Assembly: GCF_014748335.1 (NCBI RefSeq)
Contig: NZ_JAAVIY010000011.1
Coordinates: 1 to 64,000, forward strand
DNA length: 64,000 bases
Reading direction: 5' to 3'
Origin: Flavobacterium selenitireducens
GTDB taxonomy: Bacteria; Bacteroidota; Bacteroidia; Flavobacteriales; Flavobacteriaceae
In this document: piece after piece, positions 1-8,600 of the stretch
Numbering within the stretch: the first letter of the stretch is position 1
How the letters are laid out: the number at the start of each line of letters is the position of its first letter
The notes under the pieces: generated by a model
Told to the model about the DNA's origin: nothing
What the model saw: the letters and a program-made list of their open reading frames with translations, nothing else
Database searches by the model: none
Made by a program: the position numbers and the translations under genes

Positions 1-69
1 GAACAGAGTAGTTAAGCCCGCCTGCGCAGATGGTACTGCAATTTTGTGGGAGAGTATGTCGCTGCCTTT
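1..69 (+). rRNA. rrf: 5S ribosomal RNA, 3' part only
   Basis: The window opens inside a 5S rRNA. The text GAACAGAGTAGTTAAGCCCG followed by GATGGTACTGCA and GTGGGAGAGTATGTCGCTGCC matches the conserved second half of bacteroidetal 5S rRNA (loop B/C side, helices IV-V and the closing 3' strand). The 5' half lies left of the window, presumably preceded by 23S and 16S genes of a ribosomal operon. A strong terminator follows within 10 bases, which fits the end of an rrn operon. The exact 3' end is estimated. Confidence 0.9.
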
Positions 70-76
70 CTTTTAG

Positions 77-109
77 AAACCCTTCCCGGAAACAGGAAGG
101 GTTTTTTGT
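77..109 (+). terminator. Rho-independent terminator of the rRNA operon
   Basis: AACCCTTCC (78-86) pairs perfectly with GGAAGGGTT (95-103) across an 8-base loop and is followed by a T-rich tract. It sits right after the 5S end, so it most likely ends the rrn transcript. Confidence 0.88.
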
Positions 110-230
110 TTTATACCGTTGCTCCAAATGTGACGGGAGCGTTGTCAGCGCGAACGGGCATGGCAAACAAAAAGTTTTTTTGTAGAAAAATGACCGCCAA
201 CTTCTTGTGGCACATCCGGACGGGTTGCGT

Positions 231-343
231 GAGGGATGGAAGCGGCATCCTTTTGCCTAAGCCGCAAAGGTTTTTAACCGAAAAAGCGACGAAAAAGAGG
301 CTGAACCTTTTCGGTTTGGCAAAAGATACAGCGGACAGCCCGA
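231..343. ncRNA. Structured element, Flavo-1-like RNA motif, copy 1
   Basis: The conserved core AGCGGCATCCTTTT (241-254) and AAAAGATACAGCGG (321-334) flank a variable stem. CTTTTGCC (250-257) pairs with GGCAAAAG (318-325), an inner stem pairs AACCGAAAA (276-284) with TTTTCGGTT (308-316), and an outer GGG (233-235) faces CCC (339-341). A second copy at 58402-58487 has the same core with a different stem. The layout agrees with my memory of the Flavo-1 RNA motif of Flavobacteria, but no covariance-model search was possible. The transcribed strand is not certain. Another GC hairpin, CGGCGGC (344-350) with GCCGCCG (387-393), follows directly. The rest of the 110-470 gap holds no credible gene. 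Confidence 0.6.
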
Positions 344-423
344 CGGCGGCCCCACCGCTTCTTCCACTTTATTTGCTCGTGAAGACGCCGCCGGCACGCC
401 AAAAATATTAACTTCCTGATGAG

Positions 424-453
424 CTGAATATTAACTTTAAATCAATATATTTG
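424..453 (+). promoter_or_regulatory. Bacteroidetes-type promoter of the small secreted protein
   Basis: TATATTTG (446-453) fits the -7 consensus TAnnTTTG. CTG at 424-426, 19 bases upstream, is one mismatch from the -33 TTG. Transcription would begin near 460, about 10 bases before the ATG at 471. Confidence 0.5.
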
Positions 454-470
454 GAAAAAATCATTCACTC

Positions 471-767
471 ATGAAAAAATTGTTGCTTATCGCGATGTGT
501 CTCGTAGGATTTCAGGGCTTCAGCAAGTCGGCGATTCCAGGGCCATCGGTATTGTTCAGCATTTCTGAGAAGATACTGGCGCAAGCCCAGGCATTTATGT
601 TCCCGTCATTTGACAAGCCCGCGAAGTCGCCAAAAGTCAAGTCTATAATTAAAGTGAAAGCAAAAGCTCCTTTAAAAATCGATTCGGGAGTCCAGGAAAA
701 ACCGGCCGCTCCGGTGACCACCGGTGTAAAAGTAAAACGCGATGGAATGTTCATTACCACGGAGTAA
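471..767 (+). CDS. Small secreted protein of unknown function
   Basis: This 98-residue protein begins with a clear Sec signal peptide: a Lys-Lys N-terminus, a hydrophobic stretch LLLIAMCLVGF, then GFSKS. The mature part is about 75 residues, rich in Lys, Ala and Pro, with no cysteine pairs and no motif I recognise. It has its own -7 promoter element and a hairpin terminator (785-813), so it looks like a separate single-gene unit between the rRNA operon and pdhC. The bidirectional terminator separates it from the convergent pdh genes. An open frame on the opposite strand over the same bases lacks a promoter and a signal peptide and is rejected. Being a gene is likely; its function is unknown. 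Confidence 0.65.
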   Translation: MKKLLLIAMCLVGFQGFSKSAIPGPSVLFSISEKILAQAQAFMFPSFDKPAKSPKVKSIIKVKAKAPLKIDSGVQEKPAAPVTTGVKVKRDGMFITTE

Positions 768-784
768 AAAATAAGCTATAAATA

Positions 785-813
785 AAAATCCCGCCTTGTG
801 AGCGGGATTTTTT
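785..813. terminator. Bidirectional terminator between convergent genes
   Basis: AAATCCCGC (786-794) pairs with GCGGGATTT (802-810), with A and T tracts on either side. It can serve both the plus-strand gene ending at 767 and the minus-strand pdhC ending at 833. Confidence 0.85.
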
Positions 814-832
814 ATGGAAAATAGTAGGCGAT

Positions 833-2563
833 TTAAGCCAACATGGTAACCGGATTTTCGATGAACTGCTTAAGGGTTTGCAGAAATTGCGCGCCCGTTG
901 CTCCGTCGACAGTGCGGTGATCGCATGCAAGCGTCACTTTCATGATGTTCCCGACAACGATCTGTCCGTTTTTCACAACCGGCTGTTCCTTGATCGCACC
1001 TACTGAAAGGATGGCAGAATTAGGCTGGTTGATGATAGACGTAAATTCGGAAATCCCAAACATACCAAGGTTAGAAACGGTAAACGTGCTTCCGTCCATT
1101 TCAGCTGGCTGCAACTTCTTGTTTTTCGCGCGTCCGGCGACGTCTTTTACATTCGCACCTATTTGAGTCAGCGATTGCTGATCGGCGAATTTAAGCACCG
1201 GAACGAGCAATCCGTCTTCAACGGCAACTGCAACGCCAATGTTGACATGATGATGGATCAACGTCACATCGTCTTTCCATTGGGAATTGACTTTCGGATG
1301 CTTTTTAAGCGCCATCGCACAAGCTTTGATCACCATATCGTTAAACGAGACTTTGGTGTCAGGCAAGCCGTTTATTTGACCTCTTGCGGCGATTGCATTG
1401 TCCATATCCAACTCGATCGTCAGATAATAATGAGGAGCCGTAAACTTCGACTCACTCAAACGACGCGCGATCGTCTTGCGCATTTGCGAATTTTTGATTT
1501 CCTCTGTGTACGTTTCTCCGGCCGGGACAAAAGGTTTCGCCTGAGCGGTCTCGGCTTTTGGAGCTTCGGACGCAGCAGCAGCAGCGGGAGCAGCTTGATC
1601 GGCAGGTTTGAAGTTCTCGATATCGGATTTTACGATGCGTCCGTTTTCGCCCGAACCTTTTACCTGGGAAATGTTGATGCCTTTTTCTTCGGCAATCTTC
1701 TTGGCAAGCGGTGAAATAAAAATACGACGTCCATCGGAAACGACTTCTACAGGCGCTTCGGCCTTATCTTCTGATTTCGCTTCTGATTTTGGTTCAGATT
1801 TTTCCTCTTTTTGTTCGTCTTTCGTTTCGGGTGAAGCAGCAGTAGCGGCGCCACCTTTGCCGAAGTTGGCAGCGACACCGCTTACATCAGTTCCTTCAGG
1901 CCCGATGATCGCCAGAAGAGAGTCGACAGGAGCCGTTTCTCCTTCTTTGACGCCAATGGCAAGCAAAGTACCGGCTTGGAACGATTCAAACTCCATCGTT
2001 GCTTTATCGGTTTCGATTTCAGCAAGGATATCGCCTTCAGCGACTTTATCGCCTACCTTTTTCAGCCAGGTCGCTACGGTTCCGTCGGTCATCGTGTCAG
2101 ACAGGCGCGGCATCGTTACGACGGTTACACCTGCCGGTAATCCGGACGGTGCATTGTCTACTTTTGGTTCGCCTTTCCCGTTCTCTGATTTTGTCTCGGC
2201 TTCGGCCGCAGGCTTGCTTTCTTCTTCTGACTTTTTCTCCTCGGTTTTAACGTCCTCTTTTTTTGGTTCGTCCGCTTTAGCCTCAGTCTTTCCGCCACCG
2301 GAAATCAATGCCGAAATATCTTCGCCTTCTTCGCCAATTACAGCCAAAAGCGAATCTACGGCGGCAGTTTCTCCAGCCTGGATGCCAATATGCAAAAGCG
2401 TTCCGGAATTGAATGACTCGAATTCCATCGTCGCTTTGTCGGTTTCGATTTCGGCCAGGATATCGCCTTCAGCTACTTTGTCGCCCACTTTTTTGAGCCA
2501 GGTCGCCACAGTTCCTTCCGTCATGGTGTCCGAAAGGCGCGGCATGGTTACTACTGTTGCCAT
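833..2563 (-). CDS. pdhC: Pyruvate dehydrogenase E2, dihydrolipoamide acetyltransferase
   Basis: E2 core of the pyruvate dehydrogenase complex; it moves the acetyl group from E1-bound hydroxyethyl-TPP to CoA through lipoyl-lysine. Domains in the 576 residues: lipoyl domain 1 (about 2-77, lipoyl Lys43 in ETDKATMEF), a Glu/Lys/Ala linker, lipoyl domain 2 (about 146-221, Lys187 in the same motif), a second charged linker, a peripheral subunit-binding domain (about 282-318), and a catalytic domain to the C-terminus with the acetyltransferase motif DHRTVDGA at 548-555. It starts 3 bases after the stop of the E1 alpha gene, so the two are co-transcribed. The two lipoyl domains are almost identical in protein but differ at many synonymous sites. 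No E1 beta or E3 gene is nearby. Confidence 0.96.
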   Translation of the reverse strand: MATVVTMPRLSDTMTEGTVATWLKKVGDKVAEGDILAEIETDKATMEFESFNSGTLLHIGIQAGETAAVDSLLAVIGEEGEDISALISGGGKTEAKADEPKKEDVKTEEKKSEEESKPAAEAETKSENGKGEPKVDNAPSGLPAGVTVVTMPRLSDTMTDGTVATWLKKVGDKVAEGDILAEIETDKATMEFESFQAGTLLAIGVKEGETAPVDSLLAIIGPEGTDVSGVAANFGKGGAATAASPETKDEQKEEKSEPKSEAKSEDKAEAPVEVVSDGRRIFISPLAKKIAEEKGINISQVKGSGENGRIVKSDIENFKPADQAAPAAAAASEAPKAETAQAKPFVPAGETYTEEIKNSQMRKTIARRLSESKFTAPHYYLTIELDMDNAIAARGQINGLPDTKVSFNDMVIKACAMALKKHPKVNSQWKDDVTLIHHHVNIGVAVAVEDGLLVPVLKFADQQSLTQIGANVKDVAGRAKNKKLQPAEMDGSTFTVSNLGMFGISEFTSIINQPNSAILSVGAIKEQPVVKNGQIVVGNIMKVTLACDHRTVDGATGAQFLQTLKQFIENPVTMLA

Positions 2564-2566
2564 ATA

Positions 2567-3565
2567 TTAAAGTCTGTGTGGGATAAATGGATAGTTTTCT
2601 TGCTCGTAGACGACATCGTACAATTGGCTGACTTCCGGGAATGCGGATTCCTCAGCGAATTTTTCACACTCCTCCACAAGGTTCTTCACGCGTTCGTCCA
2701 TAGCGGCGATTTCCTCATCCGTAGCGAACTTCTGGTCCTTGATGACGTCAAGCACTTGGGTAATCGGGTCGATTTTTTTGTATTCTTCGACTTCTTCTTT
2801 GGAGCGATACAACTGAGCATCAGACATTGAATGCCCGCGGTAACGGTATGTTTTCATTTCGAGGAAAGTCGGTCCGTCTCCGCGACGCGCGCGCTCAATG
2901 GCTTCGTGCATGGCTTCGGCCACCTTTACCGGGTTCATTCCGTCGACTGGTCCGCACGGCATTTCATAGCCCAAACCAAGTTTCCAGATGTCCGTATGGT
3001 TCGCGGTCCTTTCTACAGATGTTCCCATCGCGTAACCGTTGTTCTCCACGATGAAAACCACAGGAAGCTTCCATAGCATGGCCATGTTAAACGCTTCGTG
3101 CAACGATCCCTGGCGCGCCGCTCCGTCCCCGAAATAGGTAAGGGTAACGCCGCCGGTGTTGAAATATTTATCGGCAAACGCGATTCCGGCACCTACCGGG
3201 ATTTGCGCCCCGACGATTCCGTGACCACCGTAAAAACCGTGTTCTTTTGAGAAAATGTGCATGGAACCGCCCATACCTTTTGAGGTTCCCGTAACTTTTC
3301 CGAGCAATTCGGCCATTACTTTTTTGGGATCGACGCCCATTCCGATTGGCTGGACGTGGTTGCGGTAAGCGGTGATCATTTTGTCTTTCGACAGATCCAT
3401 GGCGTGAAGCGCTCCGGCGAGAACCGCTTCCTGACCGTTGTATAGGTGAAGAAATCCTCTTACTTTTTGCTGGATGTATAACGCTGCGAGTTTGTCTTCG
3501 AACTTCCTCCAGAACAGCATATCCTCATACCATTTCAGATATACATCTTTAGTTACTTCTTTCAT
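2567..3565 (-). CDS. pdhA: Pyruvate dehydrogenase E1 component, alpha subunit
   Basis: This 332-residue protein is the TPP-binding alpha subunit of the heterotetrameric E1, which decarboxylates pyruvate and reductively acetylates the E2 lipoyl arm. The TPP-binding motif is present as GDG (146-148) through NN (175-176), with AYRNH near residue 70 and the phosphorylation-loop-like YRYRGHSMSD further on. The length matches bacterial E1 alpha. The gene is directly upstream of pdhC (3-base gap). The partner beta subunit must be encoded elsewhere, which I recall is usual in flavobacteria. A -7/-33 promoter candidate lies about 175 bases upstream, after the cdd stop. Confidence 0.95.
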   Translation of the reverse strand: MKEVTKDVYLKWYEDMLFWRKFEDKLAALYIQQKVRGFLHLYNGQEAVLAGALHAMDLSKDKMITAYRNHVQPIGMGVDPKKVMAELLGKVTGTSKGMGGSMHIFSKEHGFYGGHGIVGAQIPVGAGIAFADKYFNTGGVTLTYFGDGAARQGSLHEAFNMAMLWKLPVVFIVENNGYAMGTSVERTANHTDIWKLGLGYEMPCGPVDGMNPVKVAEAMHEAIERARRGDGPTFLEMKTYRYRGHSMSDAQLYRSKEEVEEYKKIDPITQVLDVIKDQKFATDEEIAAMDERVKNLVEECEKFAEESAFPEVSQLYDVVYEQENYPFIPHRL

Positions 3566-3739
3566 TTGAAAATTTGAGCTAAATGATTAGTGTGTTTGAC
3601 TTCTAAAGTAAACGCAAAAAGTTTTTATCTGATGTCATGTCCCGATTTTACAGGTCAGATAAAACACAAACGATCAAGTAACTCCGGCCTCACATAGAGT
3701 AAATTTCGTTTTGTGGCTCTCACACAAATTTGCGAAAGG

Positions 3740-3768
3740 CAAAAATACGATATTCCACGCAGGAACAA
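3740..3768 (-). promoter_or_regulatory. Promoter candidate for pdhA-pdhC
   Basis: On the minus strand TATTTTTG (3747-3740) fits TAnnTTTG, with TTG (3768-3766) 18 bases upstream. It lies between the cdd stop and pdhA and would give a leader of about 165 bases. Confidence 0.45.
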
Positions 3769-3796
3769 AAATTTACAAAGCCGTTATTTTGGGCTT

Positions 3797-4282
3797 TCAA
3801 AGGAAGTTTTTATCGAACGTGAACGGCAACAGATTTTTGAGTGAATCCGATTTGAAAACGCCTCCGGTCTCGCCCATAAAATAAATTTCTATAGGACTGT
3901 CCTGCCGGATTTCATACTCGGCAATCGACTGCCGGCAAGCCCCGCATGGCGGAATAGGAGCGGTCGTCGGATTGGTGTCCGAAGCGGCCGAAATCGCCAT
4001 TTTGAGGATTTTCGCGTCCGGATAGGTCGCGCCCGCGTGGAATACCGCAACCCGTTCGGCACAAAGCCCTGACGGATACGCCGCATTTTCCTGATTCGAC
4101 CCGATGACGATTTTGCCGTTGTCGAGCGCGATTGCAACGCCAACGCGAAAATGCGAATAAGGAGCGTAGGCATTTTTTCTCGCTTCAACGGCCGTTGCCA
4201 TCAATTCCGAAACATCTGACGGAAGTTCGTCCGTAGAATCGAAAGCCTGAAACGAAGTGGTGATCTTGATTTCTTTCATCAA
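3797..4282 (-). CDS. cdd: Cytidine deaminase
   Basis: This 161-residue zinc enzyme of pyrimidine salvage deaminates cytidine and deoxycytidine to uridine and deoxyuridine. The catalytic signature is intact: CAE at 74-76 (one zinc ligand plus the catalytic Glu) and PCGACRQ with ligands Cys113 and Cys116. The substrate-binding segment GSNQENAAYPSG precedes it. The N-terminus has two consecutive Met codons and either could be the start. It lies between the porU-porV terminator and pdhA on the same strand, so it may have its own promoter, which I could not identify. Confidence 0.93.
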   Translation of the reverse strand: MMKEIKITTSFQAFDSTDELPSDVSELMATAVEARKNAYAPYSHFRVGVAIALDNGKIVIGSNQENAAYPSGLCAERVAVFHAGATYPDAKILKMAISAASDTNPTTAPIPPCGACRQSIAEYEIRQDSPIEIYFMGETGGVFKSDSLKNLLPFTFDKNFL

Positions 4283-4316
4283 TTGTTTTATCTGTTAGAA
4301 TCCGTCAGGTTGGCGG

Positions 4317-4352
4317 AAAAAAAATCCAAACTACCTTTCGGAAATTTGGATT
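4317..4352 (-). terminator. Terminator of the porU-porV operon
   Basis: On the minus strand AATCCAAA (4352-4345) pairs with TTTGGATT (4330-4323) and is followed by a run of T. It stands 31 bases past the porV stop. Confidence 0.8.
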
Positions 4353-4382
4353 ATATCGGTTTACGCTATGAGTCGTTCGACA

Positions 4383-5591
4383 TCAATATTCTTCCCAAGG
4401 CTCGCCAAAGTTGAATGTAAGCGAGAAACGCAGCGTGTTTTCAAGCGGGTTGCGCACTTGAGAAGCCGAGAACAGGTACGATACGTCTATCTTTACGATG
4501 TTGTAGCGGAAGCCGGCGCCAAGCGTGAAATACTTGCGCTGCCCTTTCTCTTTGTTTTCGTTGAAGTAACCCAATCGGAACGCGAACGCATCCTGGTACA
4601 TATATTCCGCACCGACCGAATATGTGACTTCCTTGAGTTCTTCGCTGAATCCGTCAGGAGCATCCCCAAACGATTTGAAGATTCCCGACACCCAGTTGAT
4701 GTCGCGGTATTCCTGGTTATTGGCGACTTCGGCAGCGGTCTGCTCCGTTACGCTGATTTCCCCGTCACCATTTGCGTCAAACGCAGCGTAATCTGGTTTT
4801 TGAGGCGTCGGCACGAGCAATTTGGTAAATTCCAAACCAACGGCAACTTTGTTGTATTCGTCAAGGATGAAGTCAAAACCTCCACCAAGTCTCATGTTGG
4901 CTGGAAGGAAGTTGGCATTCGAATCGTCTTCGGAAATGTCGTATTTGATTTTCGGACCCAAATTCTGCAAGTTGAAGCCCAATCTCCATCGACCGTTGAA
5001 ATCATTGTATGCGACTTCTTCAGACTCGTAGTAACCCGCGATGTCGACCGCAAAGGTATTGGCCGGCTTCACGTCATTGCTTTCGGATGGAATTTTCAGT
5101 TGCGACCTGATATAACGCGCCGCGACCGACATCGAAAACCTGTCGTCGAGTTTTAGGGCGTAAGCCAAATCCAAAGCCAGTTCGTTCGGTTTCACTACCT
5201 GTGCCGGATCGTCGAAATTCTGGCGCAACTCGATTTCCCCAAGCGAGAAATACCGCAAGCTTCCCGCGAAAGCCATACGTTCGTCAAACTTGTTGAAATA
5301 CGTGATTTGGCCAAGGGAAATGTCGTTGACCAACTCCGTCAAATAAGGCGTATAGTTGACCGAAAAGCCTTGTCTGTCGCGCGAGAACGCAAATTTCGCA
5401 GGATTGTATTGCATCGAGAAAGCGTCCGGGGATGTCGCTACACCTTGGTCGGCCATACCGGCAGAACGGGCATCGGCGGCGATCAAAAGGAAGGGAACTC
5501 CTGTCGTGATCACGCGGTCTACTTCTTCGATCTGTGCGGTGGAAATCTGTATGGCGAACAAACAAAGTAGTGAAATAGCAATTTTTCTCAT
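4383..5591 (-). CDS. porV: Type IX secretion system outer membrane protein PorV (LptO)
   Basis: This beta-barrel protein of about 402 residues is part of the T9SS attachment complex and delivers cargo to the PorU sortase at the cell surface. I recognise it from the N-terminal motif TTGVPFLLIAADARSAGMAD, the SMQYNPAKFAF segment, alternating beta strands through the length, and a C-terminal strand ending in FGEPWEEY. The start is placed at the Met beginning MRKIAISLLCLF (5591), since that gives a normal signal peptide ending at STAQ; an in-frame ATG at 5618 adds nine residues. It follows porU by 40 bases and ends with a hairpin terminator. A calcium-loop-like stretch (DANGDGEISVTE) sits near residue 280. 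Confidence 0.93.
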   Translation of the reverse strand: MRKIAISLLCLFAIQISTAQIEEVDRVITTGVPFLLIAADARSAGMADQGVATSPDAFSMQYNPAKFAFSRDRQGFSVNYTPYLTELVNDISLGQITYFNKFDERMAFAGSLRYFSLGEIELRQNFDDPAQVVKPNELALDLAYALKLDDRFSMSVAARYIRSQLKIPSESNDVKPANTFAVDIAGYYESEEVAYNDFNGRWRLGFNLQNLGPKIKYDISEDDSNANFLPANMRLGGGFDFILDEYNKVAVGLEFTKLLVPTPQKPDYAAFDANGDGEISVTEQTAAEVANNQEYRDINWVSGIFKSFGDAPDGFSEELKEVTYSVGAEYMYQDAFAFRLGYFNENKEKGQRKYFTLGAGFRYNIVKIDVSYLFSASQVRNPLENTLRFSLTFNFGEPWEEY

Positions 5592-5631
5592 TCTGTATAT
5601 TGGAATTAGAATTAACAAATATAGTATTTTA

Positions 5632-8600
5632 TTAAAGTATCACAAGTTTCTCGATCTTTTCGGTTTGAGAGTTCGTAAGTGTCGAGCGAACCGTCAGTTT
5701 GTAAATGTAAACGCCTTTGCCGATCCGGTCGCCAAAATCGTCTTTGCCGTCCCAGACCACTTCGCGGGAAAGGAAACCTTCGGTGTTTACAACCTGGTTT
5801 TTGGTCCATACGACCTTTCCGGTTACCGTCATGACCTGGACCTGAACGTCTAGTGGCTCGAACGGTTTGTTATGAGAAAACCAGAATTGCGTATACGTGG
5901 TAAACGGGTTCGGATAATTCAAGACGTTCGTCAGCCTGATCTTATCGTCCCCGACCACGACAAACTGAATCTCGGCTGTGATCAAATTGTTGTAAACGTC
6001 CCAAGCCTTGAACGTGATCGTGTGCAGCCCTTTTTCGAGGTTGCGGAACGGAAAGCGCAATTGTCCTTTCCTGTGGTTGTCGAGCTCGGCTTCGTAATAG
6101 TCGTTGAGCAAATATGGGTTCGCCTCGTCACCGTCGAGAATGGCAACGATGTCGTGACCGATCCCGCTAGCGGTATTGATTCCGTTTTCGTCTTCCAGAA
6201 ATGCGAGGAATATCGGATTTTCGTTCGTGATGCCTCCGTTTACGAAGGTTTGGTCGTTCATATAGAGTTTGACGGTCGGGCCGATGTTGTCTTCTGCCGC
6301 GTTGACGTTGATTCCGCCAATTTTGATCGTCGTGTCGTAACCTGTTTTGTCGAGTAAGATCTGGCCTCGCTTGGCATAGAAGCTGACGCGTCCGTTCCCG
6401 ACCGGCACGCGGATGTCGCGCGGCACGACGAATCCGACCTCGAATTGTCCGTTATTCACTGTCGCATTGCCGCGAAAGATGGTTTCCCCGAGCGTGGTAA
6501 AGTTGAGCAGGCTGCCCACGCCGTCGTTGTTCAGCGTCGTACGCCCGATCTCCTTGTCGTAGACATTTACCGCAACTTCGCCGTTGTAGATCGGAAGTGC
6601 ATTGCCGAATTCATCTGCAACCTCTCCTGATAATTTGACATACGCGAGCGACTGAAGGTCCGGAATTGCTCCCGTGAGCGGAATGTCGTTTATTTTTGTC
6701 AGCCTGACCTGTGGTTTGGCGATGGCGAGCGTCATGGCCGGATCACCCAAAAAGGTGACGATATTAGTATTAAGCGAAATTCCCAGGGAAGCATTCTTGG
6801 CCAGCCGCAGTGCCTCAGCTATAGGGACGTAGGTGTTGGTGCTGTTGCCGTTCACATACGAAAGCAAGTATTGCGACAACGTGTCGTTGAAGTTTTGTGC
6901 CGCCGATTGCCCTATCGAACGCACCGTAGTAATCATCGAAACTGCGCCGCCGGTCGGGTTCCAGAACGTGTATTCTCCCGCGGTAGGGCGATACGGATTG
7001 TCGAAACGCGAAAACTCACACGTGATTGTGATAAACAACGGATATTTATACCGGTTGCTCAGGCTTTCCCCGTCTTCCTTGATCCAGATGCGCTCCGCCG
7101 AAAGACCGTCTTCCCCGCCGTGGCCGAGATAATTGAAGACAAGCGCCCCTTTTTCGAATGCATTGAAGAGGTCTTGTCGTGCCTTAGGATAGCGCGCCCC
7201 TCCCGCGGCGGTTTCCTGTTCGTAGGAATCGAGATAGACTTTTTCAATGTTCAGGAACGGTTTGGCTGCCGATATGGCCGTGCCAAGCTGGTTCTGGCGT
7301 ACCTGGAGTTCGACATCGCCGGATTTGTCGGCATCGTCGGAAACCAGCACGTAATTGTTGCGCCACGCACCATATGACCTCAAATCGTGGTAATCGATGA
7401 CCTTGTCGACGAGTTGGTTGGCCTGGTTGACTTCATTCGCGATGATGCGGCCCACGGCGACGTCGATTCCGCCAAGGTCATTGCCGTTCAAGCCGTCGAG
7501 CCTTCCTTCGTCCTGGTCCATCATGCCAAAAAAATCATCCGAAATAAAAGAACTCTCGTTAGATTGGAAACTGTTCAGCGAGTGATAGGCGGGAATGAGG
7601 TTCGTGTTGTTCGGAATGCGGTTCTTGAAATCGAATGAAGCGTCCCCGAGAAGGCAAATGTATTTTAGCCGGTTCGCCGCGCCCGATGCGTTGTTGTAGA
7701 CATAATGCGCGAGATTCCGTATCGCACTTACATCTTGCTTACCCGATGAAAATTCCTGGTAAATCATTTCCGTCGTTACAACACGCGTGCGCAAAGCGGA
7801 ATAATTTCGATGGAAATTCGCAAGTTTTTCGGCAGGTCCGGAGAATTTGGCAGGCGCGATGATCAAATAGTCCACATCTTCGAATTGCCCTTGCTGGTTG
7901 CGGAAAATGGTCCCTTTGATGTCCTGGTTCGCGACTTTTGACTTTGATTCTTTTTTCGGGGCGTAAAGATCGGAATTGTCCAAAACGACATACTGGCGGC
8001 GATCGCCAAGGCTGGCGTTGAATGAAAACGTCGCTTGTGACGCGTTGACGGCTTTGGTCGCATTGAAAATATCCGTAACGTCCCAGACTTCGGGAATGTT
8101 GCCGGCATTCGAAAATTGGTATTGTCCGACGCCTACGCTTGCGGAATTGTCTGCAGTAAAGCGGAATTGTTTGTTATAACCTTTGAGCTGGCGCTTGGCC
8201 CTGACGATTATGTGATCGAGATAGCCCAACGATCCCGGGACACCATTATTATTATAGGTAAGTTTGATTTTCAGCTCTTCGGATGCGGGCACATTGGCCA
8301 CCAACGCGTTTCCGTATGCATGAACGGTTTCCGCCGTAGCAGGAATGGCCGAAATCGCGAGCGTTCCGACAGCCTGTCCATTGGCCTGGACTTCAAAGTT
8401 GGTAGGCGTATAAGCGGCCGCCGCAGCATAAATCCTGATATTGGCCTGGGACGAAGCCACGGCGCCGGGAAAATCGAATTCAAATTCCTGCTCGTTTTCA
8501 ATGTTGAATTGCTCCCCAAACCAACGCCTGCCGAGCCTTACGATATTAACGAGGTCTTTCTCGTGATATTGGTAATCTTCAAAATCGGTAAAATTCACCG

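Noticed and set aside
207..230. TGGCAC followed by TTGC, as in a sigma-54 promoter
   Set aside because: The spacing is 11 bases and not 5, and no gene follows at a sensible distance.
46..411. Open frame of 121 codons beginning in the 5S rRNA
   Set aside because: It runs through the rRNA end, the terminator and the structured element, and encodes no recognisable protein.
1608..2570. Long frame (320 codons) on the plus strand opposite pdhC
   Set aside because: It is antisense to lipoyl and linker codons, low in complexity and lacks a promoter; a shadow of the real gene.
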